Part shown: piece by piece, positions 34,002-45,829 of the stretch | Numbering within the stretch: the first letter of the stretch is position 1 | Layout: every line of letters starts with the position of its first letter | Assembly (NCBI GenBank): GCA_026745465.1 | Contig: JACYXH010000090.1 | Location: 82,001-146,000 of the forward strand | Source of the DNA: Lota lota | Lineage: Eukaryota > Chordata > Actinopteri > Gadiformes > Lotidae | Length of the DNA stretch: 64,000 nucleotides | Reading direction: 5' to 3' | Notes under the pieces: model-generated | Database searches by the model: none | What the model saw: only the letters and a program-made list of their open reading frames with translations | What the model was told of the DNA's origin: nothing | Program-made: the position numbers and the translations under genes

Positions 34002-34003
<2 letters not shown>

Positions 34004-34032
34004 TATACTTTTTGTGTAACATAATATGTTTT

Positions 34033-34615
34033 AGACTCCACTTCCTGACGATAGTGATGGATGATGCATATGTAGTTAGGAACAGTCTTAGGAACATGCT
34101 TTAATGTACTGTCAGTTTGTTCAGTTTACTGTTAAATAAAACATTATAATTTTCATGGAATGTTTTTGTTTCCCTTTCCAACTTGCTTCTCTGATTACCC
34201 TCTGTTTTTTTTTAGCTTTCTTCTTGTTTGTCCTCTGTGGCCTTGACATTTTTCTTTCACAATCTGCTCCTGAAAGTCACTCTTCTCTGAAAACTCTGCT
34301 CTTGGAGAGCAGACCAATGGGGGTTGGGGGCCGGTTTCTTCTTTCATTCTTCTAAATTACTCTGGACCGTTACCACTCATTTGTAGAGAAACCTACAAAT
34401 GTGTATATGTAGGACTGAATTAAGTATCATATTTCCATGATCTAGGTATTGGTAGAAATGTAAATAAAATATATTTAGTATTTACTGAAGGCAATGTGGA
34501 GGATCACATTTAGTTTTTGACTCCACTTTCTGGCAAAAGTGGATGGTGCCTATAAAGTTTGGCACAGTCTTAGTTTTTTGTTTGTTTGGTTTTCAGTTTA
34601 CTGCTGAAAATTCTG
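34033..34615 (+). repeat. Diverged direct duplication, about 100-bp copies 487 bp apart
   Basis: The copy near 34,033-34,130 (GACTCCACTTCCTG ... ACAGTCTTAG ... CAGTTTACTG) and the copy near 34,520-34,615 (GACTCCACTTTCTG ... ACAGTCTTAG ... CAGTTTACTG) share order and spacing of motifs with many mismatches. This looks like an old tandem or dispersed repeat. No coding capacity is recognised between them. Confidence 0.6.
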
Positions 34616-35793
34616 CTGCGAATTTATGTGGTTTAAGTGGCAATTATGGTATGGAAACTATGGTACGGGACAACCATATATAGTATTACTACTATACTAA
34701 CTATGGCATGGAAAGTAATAAATCCATTCATTTGTAGGATGACTCGATCACTCAACATGGCTTCTCTGTGGATTTTAAAAGAATAATTAATAATCTGCTA
34801 ATAAATTAATTTGGTAGATGCCAATTACTTCCCAATGGTTAAGCACTCACCCTTGAGGAAGGATTGTCACATATCTCTTGATTTACAAGCTCGACCGTAC
34901 CTCAAAGTTCCCCATTACGGCATAGCGTACCCCAAGTTCATTGTGTTTTGTTTGAGTTTGTTCAGTGAGCATGTGTTAGGCTGCAGGGAGTTTTGGCTGA
35001 TAAACCAGCGGGGGTTGGTTGTGAATGGAGTTTTGGGTGAAACATTCAGACCCAACAGAGATGTTTGTGTTGTTTAGGTCCATCTCTACACCATTTAGAG
35101 CGTGTTTTAGCTGTATTCTGTCTGGCCATTTTGGAGGGATTTCCCAACACCCCTCTTGATAGGGTTATCCATTTAATATCTCGAGAAAATGCTTCCTCAA
35201 AGATAATGAATTAGTAACATATTACATATCACGCTTTAAAGACATTGTTACCAAAAATACAACAATATACCCAAACAGTGTTAGCGATGTAATGTTGTGT
35301 GTTTCATGAATGTTATTGTGCATGTTCAACTATACTCTCTCCCTCTCGATCTCTAACCACAGACACTTGCCGTTCTCTGGCACTGCCTCCTAAACTCTGT
35401 TTATACATACATTAAACATACCTATAAATCCTGCTTCACACCAACTGACAGACCGGTCAAATGTGAGTAAGCTTTCTTTTCAACGAGCCAGTTCTTTGTT
35501 CAAAAATAAATAAAACGGATTCACTAATCTAAATGAATAACTCAAATAAAGAATGTGTGGACTTAGTTGCTTACATGACAAATGTTATTATTGAAAGGTG
35601 TGAACAGGCAGCAGAGATGCCTGGTCTTCAAGTGGCTGCAGATGTCCAGACTCCAGGTGGGAGGAAGCGCAGTCTAGTGGCTACAGAGATCTACTCCCAG
35701 AATACTCCCCGGTACTTGGTCCGATCCTCAATATCTGCAGCCCACCTGTGTGGGCATCCTTGTGCAAGATGCTGAAGAAGAATGCATTCATTT

Positions 35794-36147
35794 CCAAAAC
35801 AGTGAATATGGTTTCACCTCATTCTGTTTTCATCCTCCTCCCTGCCAGAGGCCTGTCACTGACCCCCACTGTTAGTTGACCAAACAGTTAATATGATGAC
35901 ACCTTTGTCCTGCCCTCATCCCCCTCCCTGCCACACACCCCTGTCTCTGACCACTACTGTTAGTTGATCAGACAGTAAATATGGTTTCGTCTTCATCCTC
36001 TTTTTATCCCCCTTCCTGCCAAACATCTGTCTCTAACCCCCCGCTGTTCTTGAGGAGTTGATCAAACATTGAATATGGTTTCACTCTCATCCTGTGCCCA
36101 TTCCCCTCCCTGCCAGACCTCTGACTCACCATTCTTGAGGTATTGAT
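35794..36147 (+). repeat. Minisatellite, four copies of an about 88-bp unit
   Basis: Copies start near 35,794, 35,881, 35,969 and 36,063. Each has an AATATGGTTTCA-like head, a CTCCCTGCCA core and a TTGATC end. They are imperfect, pyrimidine-rich and present only in unit A. Confidence 0.8.
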
Positions 36148-36304
36148 CAGGAAGCATTTGGGGGGAGTTGGAATTAGCATTAAATGGCTTTCTTCCGTAC
36201 AGTCCAACAACAACAACTGGTCTGTGAGCCAATCTCACCCAGGTATCACATCCCGCCAACTGTTTAACCTAGAGAGGTTGTAGGCAGTTTGTGATTGGCC
36301 TTTT

Positions 36305-36660
36305 TCTAAATCTAAATCCAAAATCTAAATCCAAAATACATACAACAGATATGCTAATAAAATAGCGGGAACTGCTGTCCGTGCGCGCATTTCCTGCACA
36401 ATGCACGTGATGCCGCCCCCGAAATATAAGGTTAGGAGTCAGAAATATTTAGCATATGTATGATAATTAGCATATCTGTTGTATGTATTTAGGATTTCGA
36501 TTTCGATATAAGATTTAGCATTTGGATATAAGATTTACGTTTAGATATAAAATCTAGATTTAGATTTAGATTTAGGATGTCGATTTAAATTTAGGATTTA
36601 GAGTTAGCGTTTAGATTTAGCATTTAGATTTAGATATAAGATTTAAGATGTAGATTTAAC
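36305..36660 (+). repeat. Degenerate hexamer repeat (TTTAGA/AAATCT type)
   Basis: Starts as AAATCTAAATCC repeats on + (36,305-36,335) and after about 140 bp of unique DNA continues as GATTTAGATTTAG repeats, the reverse complement of the first part. The two arms therefore form an imperfect inverted arrangement around 36,345-36,480. Confidence 0.7.
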
Positions 36661-36859
36661 CTATAATTCAAATTTTATATAGGTGAAAAAGTGACATGAA
36701 AATTGCAGTGCATTTTGGAGAGGTGTTTATTTGCTAAATCTGGGAAAGATGAAGCGAAGCTCGAGCTAAATCTGGAACAAGTGAAGCACATTTTTGAGCA
36801 GCCAAAGTTTACAAACGGTACCCCATATAATAAAGCTGGGTGACACCTCTTTTAAAAAA

Positions 36860-36874
<15 letters not shown>

Positions 36875-36919
<45 letters not shown>

Positions 36920-36936
36920 TTTTTTCATTCGAGTAG

Positions 36937-36996
<60 letters not shown>

Positions 36997-37013
36997 TTTT
37001 TTCATTCGAGTAG

Positions 37014-37087
<74 letters not shown>

Positions 37088-37108
37088 ACTCGAATGAAAA
37101 AAATACTT
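36875..37108 (+). repeat. Composite (TA)n array with two direct and one inverted copy of a 25-bp motif
   Basis: The motif TTTTTTTCATTCGAGTAGGT occurs at about 36,917 and 36,992, each followed by GTGTATATA and a long TA run. The reverse complement CCTACTCGAATGAAAAAAAT lies at about 37,085-37,105. The inverted copy is the one aligned with units B and C (TCGAATGAAAAAAATAG near 48,044), so the other two probably arose by rearrangement at the TA tracts. Confidence 0.85.
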
Positions 37109-37450
37109 TAATTTAATTAATATGCCTTTCAATACAGAGATAATACAGTAGGAAGTTGCCATTTTCATCAAAAGATCACAAAGCAAATCTTGTAATTCTG
37201 ATTTCAAAATATAATGTCCAAATAGTATTTATTCTGTTCCACAAGGTAGAGCCATGAGGTATGAAGGTGCGAGCACGATACTCAAATAAGATTACATAAT
37301 TGGCCATCAACTTTACACTGCGACAAAAGGGGCAACTTGTTATTTGATGACGCGCCTCCAGATTTAGCCAAACAAGTAGAAACAAGTTCAACATTTTCAA
37401 CAACCTGGTCACTTCCTTCTGGCTCCTCCCAATTTTCGCCCCATCTTATA

Positions 37451-37462
37451 GATATACATAAA
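37451..37462 (+). promoter_or_regulatory. Degraded TATA-like element before ugt copy A
   Basis: ATATACATAAAC stands where copies B and C have TATATATAAA, at the same distance from the start codon. If the TATA box is real, copy A has a weakened version. Confidence 0.4.
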
Positions 37463-37520
37463 CAACACCCACCAGCATATGTTGGGAAAGCAGTGGAGTG
37501 TCGCCTTACAGAGAGGAGGC

Positions 37521-40500
37521 ATGGCCGGGGGGGTACGGAGTGCTAAGCTTGGGTTTCTATTATGGCTGTGTTTCTCCACGCTGGGAGCAACTCTGGGGGG
37601 GAAAGTACTGGTGGTGCCCGTGGATGGGAGCCACTGGCTCAGCATGAAACTCCTGGTGCAGGAGCTTGTCGTCCGGGGTCACGAAGTGGTTCTCCTGGTG
37701 CCCGAGATCAGCATGTTGGGGCAGGGATCGGCCGGCTGCAGGACTGAGCTCTACCCGGTTTCCTACACGAAGGACGAATTGGACAATACATTAAAACAAC
37801 TCAAAGATAACCTCTTCCTCAAGCTGCCCAAGATCACGGACACGTTGGTCAATGTGCAGAGATTGATCGACTACACCTCCATCCACGTGAAAGGGTGCGA
37901 GAATCTGCTGTACAACCGGGAGGTGATGGGCCGTCTGCGATTGGAGGGATTCGACGTCGTGCTCACAGACCCGTTCCTGCCTTGCGGCTCTATCCTTGCC
38001 GAGACACTTGCCGTCCCAGTCGTGTATTTTCTGCGTGGACTTCCATGTGGTTTGGACGACAGCGGCACGCAGTGTCCCTCGCCTCCTTCCTACGTCCCGC
38101 GCTCCTACTCCGGCAACTCAGACACCATGACCTTTCCTCAGAGGGTTAAGAACATGGTCATGTACATGGTTGAGTCTGTGATTTGCCGCATCATGTATGC
38201 CCGCTTTGATGAGCTGGCCAGCAGATATTTGGAAAAGGACATCAGCTATAAGGAACTTATCAGCCACGGTGCCATCTGGCTGTTCCGATATGACTTCACT
38301 TTCCTCTTCCCAAGACCCCAGATGCCCAACATGGTTCTTATTGGAGGCATAAACTGCGTGAAGCCAGCTCCTCTGCCAGCGGTGAGTGAAATATATAAAG
38401 CAATAAATAATAATAAAAAATGTGTTTGTTTCTACTATATAATAATGAATACGTATTATTATTAAATCACCACTTAACTGAAGAGTACACGAATGCGTGT
38501 ATACAGACATCTATATAGTTAGATGTATGGAAAATGCATGAGCATGCATTACAGATTAACACGTTTTAAAAACAGTGTGCACATTTTGCTCCAGTTTGTG
38601 CACTCACACATGCGGATACACATTTCAACATAGGGCTACATAAATGTTGTTATTGAGTTCCACTTTATGTAGCGTTATGTAATTCTGCACGTATGCCTAC
38701 TTTAAGCCATAGCTATTAACTTCCCTATCAGTTGATCTCTTGTTTCTGTGTTGGACTTTAACCATTTAGGCCTTTCCTCTATTTACTCAACCGAGGTTGA
38801 GTTAATGGAACCTAATATCCTAAACTGAAAATCCATAAAGTAGTTTCAAGTTTAACTTTGCACAACCTTTTTCTTGGAACAGGTCAAGCTGTATGGAAAA
38901 GTATTTAGTATGGAGCAAGAAAAAAAAAAAAGGACACAACAGGACATCATAATGGTGGAACGTTCCATAGAGTGAAATCTGAGGCCAGGAAACCCGCCCC
39001 CCTAGCTAGGGACTGTAGACATTGTTTGGATAAGCATTCTTACTGCACTCTCGGAAACAATGGCTGTAGGCTTGTTGATTGAACCTCTACACTTTGGGTG
39101 GAATAGCTGATGCATCTTAATAGTACAATCAATGTTTACTAGTATAGCCATTGTTATTTCCATCTTTGTACTATATCTGCTTGAAGATAAGCCTTGTTGA
39201 AGGGGCAAATTTGATTAGGGTTTTGTTAACAAGGCATGAATGTCTCGTAACTAAAACTTGTAAAATCCTTCAATTATTTAACAAAGTATTAGTCTTAGAT
39301 TGTGTGTGTGTATATTATGTGTTGGATAAAACCCAACACTTTAACAAACTAAGAGAGGTTGAGAAAGCCGAAGTTTGAAAGATAAAAACTTTATTATCAC
39401 TTGTGCATAAGTAATAAAAAACCTGAGTTGGTTTGCAAAGAACTCCTGACCTGGAATCAGACTTCATGTTATATTCCCAAAATGTGTGAATTCCCCCTAA
39501 ATGTACTGACCAATCACAACACCCTACGCATCCTAGAAATTTGACACCTCCGTGCCTCCCACCCCAGTTCCTCATTAACTGAACATGCACTTATTCTACT
39601 TCTCTGGATTCTCAGTAGATTACAGTGTCAATAATTGACACCTTCAACTTTACAGTAATATCATATGTAGAGCAGTGAGATACTCTGTGATTAAAATCCA
39701 TTCATCACCTTATTAATTAAACTGATTTAAAACAAACATAATAAACCACACGTGCTTATGAAATGAGCTGTGTATAATCAAAGAAAACCAATCCCTATAC
39801 CACATATATGGGTTAACATAAAGATATGACATGCATGAGCACAATGACAATCACTTCTACACAGACATTCAAACAATTGACAACAATACCACTGTATGTG
39901 ATTGTGGATTACATTCATAAAGCAGACAGTGTTTGACTTTGACTGTAGTATTAATTAGTTAACCTTAACATATAAGTTGGTATAAGTAAAGTGAGAGAAA
40001 GGATGCATGGGGCTCCTTTCTTCTTTATGGCAGTCATAAAGCCCTCCCCTTCTCTTCCTCTCAGGATGACGTAAGCCAGGTATAGAGAGGTTTACAGCTT
40101 TTCAGGGGCCAACGTGGATTCAGCTAAGTAACAGAGGTTAATCTCAGGGGCGGCAGATAGTGTAAATGAGTGACACGTGAATGCCCCTCAGAATGTAGGC
40201 CTTCGTTGACTCTGCTTTTTTTCCACACTGATTTCAGTCATGTAGGCAAGATACTGCTTATACTTTCTTAACCCCAGTACATTTCTCCCATAGTTGCAGC
40301 ATATTTGCCAATCCAAATGTATAGGGGAACACATTTGACCAAGAGAAAGTAATCCTATTCCTAATGCTCCAGAACCATCTTTCCAACTGACCACTCATGT
40401 TGTTGTGATGTCATAGATTTGCGACCAGGGGAAAAGATACTGAAGCGCGATTATATGCCATTTCAAACAATTAAATGCTTGCGTTATATTGAGAGCAGAA

Positions 40501-43437
40501 GTTATTATAGATGTTAAAAATGGCATATGGTTAAAGAAAATATTTTTAACACATACCATCTGTTTTGCGTGTGAACAAGGCGCCACGCTTCAGTATTTTT
40601 CTGGTCTTTTCCCCTGGTCGCAAAGCTATGACATCACGTCAACGTGATTGGCCAGTTGGAATGATGGTCCTGGGTCAACATTAATTATGATGTTGTAGGA
40701 ACAACACCAACATGGCGACATCATATCGGGTGTCTTATTATATGTTTATGAATGGATAACATGCGTGTGTACATGTTAAAGATGACATGCTTGTCCTTCC
40801 TTAACCATATTTTTTTTCTAACAGGACTTGCAGGAGTTTGTAGATGGCTCTGGTGACGACGGCTTTGTTGTGTTCACGCTGGGCTCCATGGTGGATGAAA
40901 TGCCTCCAGATCTGACTAAAGCCTTCTTGGATGCCTTCAGGAAAATTCCTCAACGGGTAAAATAAGGAGCTGAGAACCTGCTGTGCTTTGAACTCCCTCA
41001 CTCACCCCTTGTTTTCTGTGTTAGTGAATGCCCACAGTTTACCTCAGAGTTCTTTCTTCCTAAAAAACAAACCATGACACTAGAATGTACTCTCCCTAAT
41101 CAAAGTACTTTGTTCCTGTCAGCACCTACGTTTTCCTTTTTGATTTTGTAGGTTTGTTAGTGTAACCGATCTCTAGATTGTTTATAGCCTATACATTACT
41201 AAAGTGACAATGTGTACGATTTACATTTGTTTTTCGTATTTGTATTGCCTCAGAAGTTAAATCAGATATCTGCTGTCCATCACTTTCAATAACAAGGCCC
41301 TGCATGGGACTAATTGCTAATACACATCCTAAACATAAGTAATGGATGTTGACAATTACATAGTAGAGGCTTAGGCAGATGAGGGAATGGGTCAACAAAT
41401 CAATCTTTGTTTTCTCCCAACATGTGTTGCATCTGAGAATCCCTTTACATCTGTGTTGCATAGTGATTGGCAGGTTTAATGGTGAATTAGTGTTGTTTTT
41501 TGTTTTAGGTGGTGTGGAGGCACACTGGTATTTTACCAGAAGACGTGCCAGAGAAGGTAAAAATAATGAAGTGGCTACCTCAAAATGATCTCCTAGGTAC
41601 GTACATATTTCATTCGAATATTTACAACACTTACTGATATGGGTGCATATATTTGCTTTAAAGTAAGCAAGAAAGTAAGTAAGTAAGTAGAAGTAAAAGT
41701 AAAAAATAAATAAAGAAATTAAAACGTAAAAAAGTAATTGTAAGTAAGAAAAAAAATAGGTGAAATGGATCTAAGTCAGAGCTGTTGTATATGTTGGTAT
41801 TGTTGACATGAGCAATAAGTAAAAATACACAAAACATTAATCACAATAGCCTGGACTCTTTACAGGGGAAATGTCACATTTGTAAATATAGGTGTTTTAT
41901 AATCTTCTTGCAACTACTGTTTTGTTTAAATAAACCAATGGAAACTGCCCCCCTTTGGTCCTTGAAGTGGGCTTCATAACATTGTTATCCGCCTGCCCCC
42001 TTCCCCCCTCTCCTCTCCTGTTCCACACAGCTCATCCCAAGGCTAAACTCTTCCTCACTCATGGAGGCTCCCATGGCATCTATGAGGGCATCTGCCACGG
42101 CATTCCCATGGTGATGATGCCACTGTTTGGGGACCAGCCGGACAACGCTAAATACATGGTGGCTCGTGGAGTGGCAGTCGTGGTCGAAACGTTTGACGTT
42201 ACCACGGAAAAACTGCTGGAGACCTTTAACAAAGTCCTCAATGACACAAGGTACGGGACACTTATGAAGTGCATAGAAGGGATGGAGTCTGTGCACTTGT
42301 GGAGTTCTTCAGAAATTACAATAGGCAGTTTGTTCAAATAGATCGAAAAGGCGTCCCAAGCCTTGCAAAACATATTTTTTGTTGTCAACATTGCAAGTGC
42401 TACAGCACGCGACTACTGTGTGGCTTCCTGTGCTTCCATCGGACATGCACGGTAGGGCGAAGCCTGCGACCTCCGCAGGACTCAATAAACATTGGGATTG
42501 CAATTGGAAGATTGATTAATGACAAGCAAAACATGACATTCAATGTTTAAAAAAGTGATATGGTGACAACCTTACCCTACACTCTGTTCCAGCTGACTAA
42601 GAATAAAAAAACCAGTACAATTTATACAACAAGTATTTAGTCTCATCTCTCATCAGGGAGAGAGGTGAAAAAATATATAGTTCGTTCGAGTCCTCCGTTG
42701 AGGAGAGAATACGGAAGCACCTTCGTCTTGACGGAATAGATTTGTTCAATAAACGGCCAATTGAAAGGGGACCAAAGTAAAAAATCTTGTTTAGTTTGCT
42801 CTATTCAGTGAGTGACATTTTCCTTAGAAAAATGTTGATGATGATGCGTGACAGAAATTCCTATATAGGAAAGTGTATCTTTAACAAGTTTCATTTTACA
42901 TAATTTACATAAAAAATTCTGTACAGACACAGACACACAAAAGTGTCGGTAAAGCCCACTGTAGAAACATCCTTCTGAAAACGTCATCCACTCTAGAATA
43001 TCTCCGTAACCAAACAAGAACAAGGCTTGACTCCGCCCCTTTTCGTTTTGGAACTATTTCCCTTTTAGCGAAACATTTCTTTTTCTTTTTTTCACCATTT
43101 GAAGGATTCAACTGCATTTCAACCGCCCCCTCTCCCCCAACCCCTGTCCTCTAGTTACAAAGAGAAGATGGTGAAGCTCTCGACAGTGCAGCAGGACTAT
43201 GCCATCCAGCCCCTGGACTTGGCCGTGTTCTGGACCGAGTTCGTCATGAGACACAAGGGGGCCGATCACCTTCGGCCCGCGGCCAACAACCTCAACTGGA
43301 TTCAGTATCATAGCCTGGACACTGGCTGCTTCCTGGCTGCAATAGTCATGACTATCGCCTTCCTGGCGCTCAAATGTAGCTTGTTCTGCGCCCGCAAGTG
43401 TGGTGTGCGAGTGGCGAAGAAGAAGAAGGTGTTGTAG
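37521..43437 (+). CDS. ugt1: UDP-glucuronosyltransferase, UGT1 family, copy A (five exons)
   Basis: Exons 37,521-38,381, 40,825-40,956, 41,509-41,596, 42,031-42,250 and 43,155-43,437 give 527 aa. Sizes of exons 2-4 (132, 88, 220 nt) and all phases match vertebrate UGT1. Residues 1-25 form a signal peptide; an earlier in-frame ATG at 37,479 is less likely because it would bury the signal. The N-terminal half has the catalytic His in GSHWLSM and the partner Asp in [10 protein letters not shown]; the C-terminal half has the UDP-sugar signature from WLPQNDLL through THGGSHG to MMPLFGDQ. Near the end come HLRPAA, one membrane helix ([15 protein letters not shown]) and a KKVL dilysine ER signal. 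UGTs glucuronidate bilirubin, steroids and xenobiotics on the ER lumenal side. Exon 1 differs from copies B and C mainly in its first ~125 residues. Confidence 0.93.
39306..40288 (+). other. Unit A-specific segment of about 980 bp in UGT intron 1
   Basis: Units B and C run directly from GTCTTAGATTGTGT to TTGCAGCATATTTGCC; unit A has this block between the two. It is AT-rich, has no long open frame and no obvious terminal repeats or target-site duplication. It may be an inserted non-autonomous element or LTR fragment, or ancestral DNA lost from B and C. Confidence 0.7.
40370..40670 (+). mobile_element. Inverted-repeat (MITE/foldback-like) element in UGT intron 1, unit A
   Basis: The left arm (about 40,372-40,450) and right arm (about 40,583-40,668) are inverted copies sharing TTCCAACTG, GTGATGTCATAG and TTTGCGACCAGGGGAAAAG, then ATACTGAAGCG. 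An inner pair (ATATGCCATTT / AAATGGCATAT) extends the symmetry. Units B (50,489-50,562) and C (60,314-60,392) keep only one arm. No transposase is present; the class is unknown. Confidence 0.75.
42251..42341 (+). other. Open read-through of UGT exon 4 (possible truncated isoform), copy A
   Basis: If the exon 4 donor is not used, the frame stays open for 30 codons (RYGTLMKC ... IGSLFK) to a TAG at 42,339-42,341, followed by AATAAA at 42,484-42,489. The product would keep both glycosyltransferase half-domains up to exon 4 but lack the membrane anchor and ER signal encoded by exon 5. Human UGT1A makes comparable short forms from an alternative exon 5. Whether this is used here is unknown. Confidence 0.35.
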
Positions 43438-44135
43438 TTCTCTGGAGTTGTAGTTCTACGGTCTTCTTTGAAAGAGACAGTATGAGATAAACGAGATATA
43501 CTGTTAAACGACAATACGGGTCTGGGTGATCTCCCTGACTTTACTAAAACATCCTGTAATGGAAAACCTTTCTATTTTAATATTTGTTTTCTCATGTTGT
43601 GTTCTGTAGCCCCACTGTATGTTTTCCCATATGGCCTGGAGTGAACTGAATGAAGGGGGGTAGACTCAGTAACTGCTGGTCACAACTGCCGGTCAAACTA
43701 TATTATAATATGTAATATTTAGTCATTAATTACATTAGTTAATGCAGTTATAAGCATTAACAAACAATTAACTGACAGTTAATTTACAGTTAACTAATCA
43801 TTTACTAAGGCTTTCATTTACACATCATTTAATAGGGTTAGGGTTAACCCCCTAATAGGTTAACGAATGGTCAATTATTGTACCCTTATTGTAACGGACT
43901 TGTGTATTGATTCTGCTGAAGTACATTTCGTGGGAATGCGCCTGCTACAAATGCAAACAAGTGCAATTTGCCCTTTCTTGTTTTGGAATCAATGTGCGCT
44001 GGCCAGTATGGAGTTTGTTGACAACATAACAGTGATTCGCCATACAAGTACTTTACAAAAGGTCTTATACCAAAGACCAACATGCTACATTGCTATTGCC
44101 ATTTGTGGCAGGCACATTTCTGGCGAATTAGGCAG

Positions 44136-44141
44136 AATAAA
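44136..44141 (+). terminator. Candidate polyadenylation signal AATAAA, ugt copy A
   Basis: GGCAGAATAAAGTG lies about 700 nt after the stop codon and is the first AATAAA I see downstream of exon 5. It is kept at the equivalent place in units B (53,935) and C (63,571). Confidence 0.45.
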
Positions 44142-44604
44142 GTGATTTAGAGAAATTATATTGGTAACGGATGTAAGCTTTATACTCAAGGATGTAAATA
44201 TGATAACATTTTATCAAATCTAATTTCAAAATGTTAGTGTCTAAAATAATTCAATTATCAGAGGACACATGCTTTGCACAAATTTGTTGTTTGCGCTTTT
44301 GGAAGCAAGAAATTGTTCACTTGTGTACACAAAGCATTCATTGTACCAAAATACCTCAACCGAGTCATATGGCTATGGTATATTAAGATTACTCAATAAC
44401 AAATCGTTTTTGATATGGAAATGGCAGGGAGATGAATAGAAAAGTCTACAAATCGCTGTATTTTTTGTTGTTGTGTAAAATAAACAACTAGTTCGCTGGT
44501 ATCCATTGCTAGTCCCAATTGTATTCCATCTGTGGGATTGGCGGACACGCCTTTCACTCACACATATTAACATGTAGGATCCCTATTGTCCAGCCGTGTG
44601 CCGT

Positions 44605-44843
44605 TTTTTACTCCCACTCAGGCCCTTATACAGCAATTTGGACACTACCCTTTCCTCAGAGGGTAAAGGACATCTTCTTGTACAAGCTTGAGTCTGCTAG
44701 TTCCCACATCATGTATGCCCACTTTGATGAGCTGGCCAGTAGTTTTCTTTTTTCGAAAAGGACATCCCCTGTAAGGATCTTATCCGCCACGGCACCGTCT
44801 GGCTTCTCCGATATGACACCGCCTTCCTCTTACCAAAACCTCA
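44605..44843 (+). pseudogene. Degenerate UGT exon 1 remnant after copy A
   Basis: A translation resembling the last third of UGT exon 1 begins around YSHSGPY and continues with LPFPQRVKDIFLYKLESAS, then IMYAHFDELAS, where intact copies have TFPQRVKNM and [12 protein letters not shown] frameshift follows at a T/C-rich run (TTTTCTTTTTTCG), after which GTVWLLRYD-type sequence continues in another frame. It ends at CCTCAG|GTGAAT, before the exon's normal end. The 5' two thirds, start codon and catalytic residues are missing. It is most like the exon 1 of a diverged UGT1, not a direct copy of A. Confidence 0.8.
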
Positions 44844-45829
44844 GGTGAATGGGCCAGAAAATCGGCACAATCTCTGAACACACATGCCCTCCTCACTCCT
44901 TTGTTCGGAAGGCCTTAAAAAATGAATGCATGTTCCTGAGCACCTTTTATTCAGCTGGCAGTGGCCCCTGTTATTTGGTAAGCACCGGTACCTTACAACA
45001 GCCTGTAGGGCAGGCCAACCGTGAGGGCTACAGCTAACAAACACAAACCCTTAACGCCGGGAGAGGAGGAACACAAAACAAACTTTTACCCCAATGGAGA
45101 AATTGCTATTAAGTAGGTCAAATGAATCCCATGGTCTAGCGAAGCGATTCCGGGAAAAGGAAGAGGCTGTGGTAGTGACGTCACTGAATTGTTATACCAA
45201 TTGATTGAAGTAGCACTACTCCCGGTTCAAGGGATAAATCTGCAAATCCTGTCTCGAAGTGTGTCCTGCCGCCCGGAAGGATACCATATTGGAGTGATTC
45301 GATATAGTGAAACATAACCAAAGCATGGTACCTAAAAAGTAGGCCTACAGAGGCCTGATACCCTGCAGCCCTTCTTCCGTTGGTATTTGTTTAAGGTATT
45401 GGAGCATTTAACACTGCATGTTGCAAATTGTTAATTTGTTTACAGCAAATGCATTGTCTGCTGGTTTGTTTTTGGATTACTCTTCAGTACACCGCGGTTA
45501 CTATGCCACTTAGTACTGCAAATCAACGGCGGGGGGCCCCCAATGCAAGTTCTGCTTAGGGCTCCATAAAGGCTTGGGACGGCACCGCTTGAAAGAAGTT
45601 GCAAGTGAAGGAGTGATAACCGTTTTTGTGAAGGTCTCAAAACAAACATGCTGCAGCTTAGGTGTGAGGTGTGATATCGGGCAACATGAGACAATGCGCC
45701 CTAAGACGTTTCCAGAGTGATATTTATGACATTGAAAGGGAAATGGTTTCATTTTGAGATGAAGACTTGGTTGGTCTAAGTCAGTGTCAAAGAAAAGAAG
45801 AATAAGAAGTGTTATACTATATCACTGCC

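Noticed and set aside
35533..35775. 80-codon + open frame with a plausible-looking protein composition
   Set aside because: Not recognised, absent from units B and C, lies beside a minisatellite, and lacks supporting splice or promoter signals.
43845..43857. GGGTTAGGGTTAACCCCC in each UGT unit, considered as telomere-derived DNA
   Set aside because: Only two telomere-like hexamers within an AT-rich palindromic stretch; too short to support an interstitial telomere.
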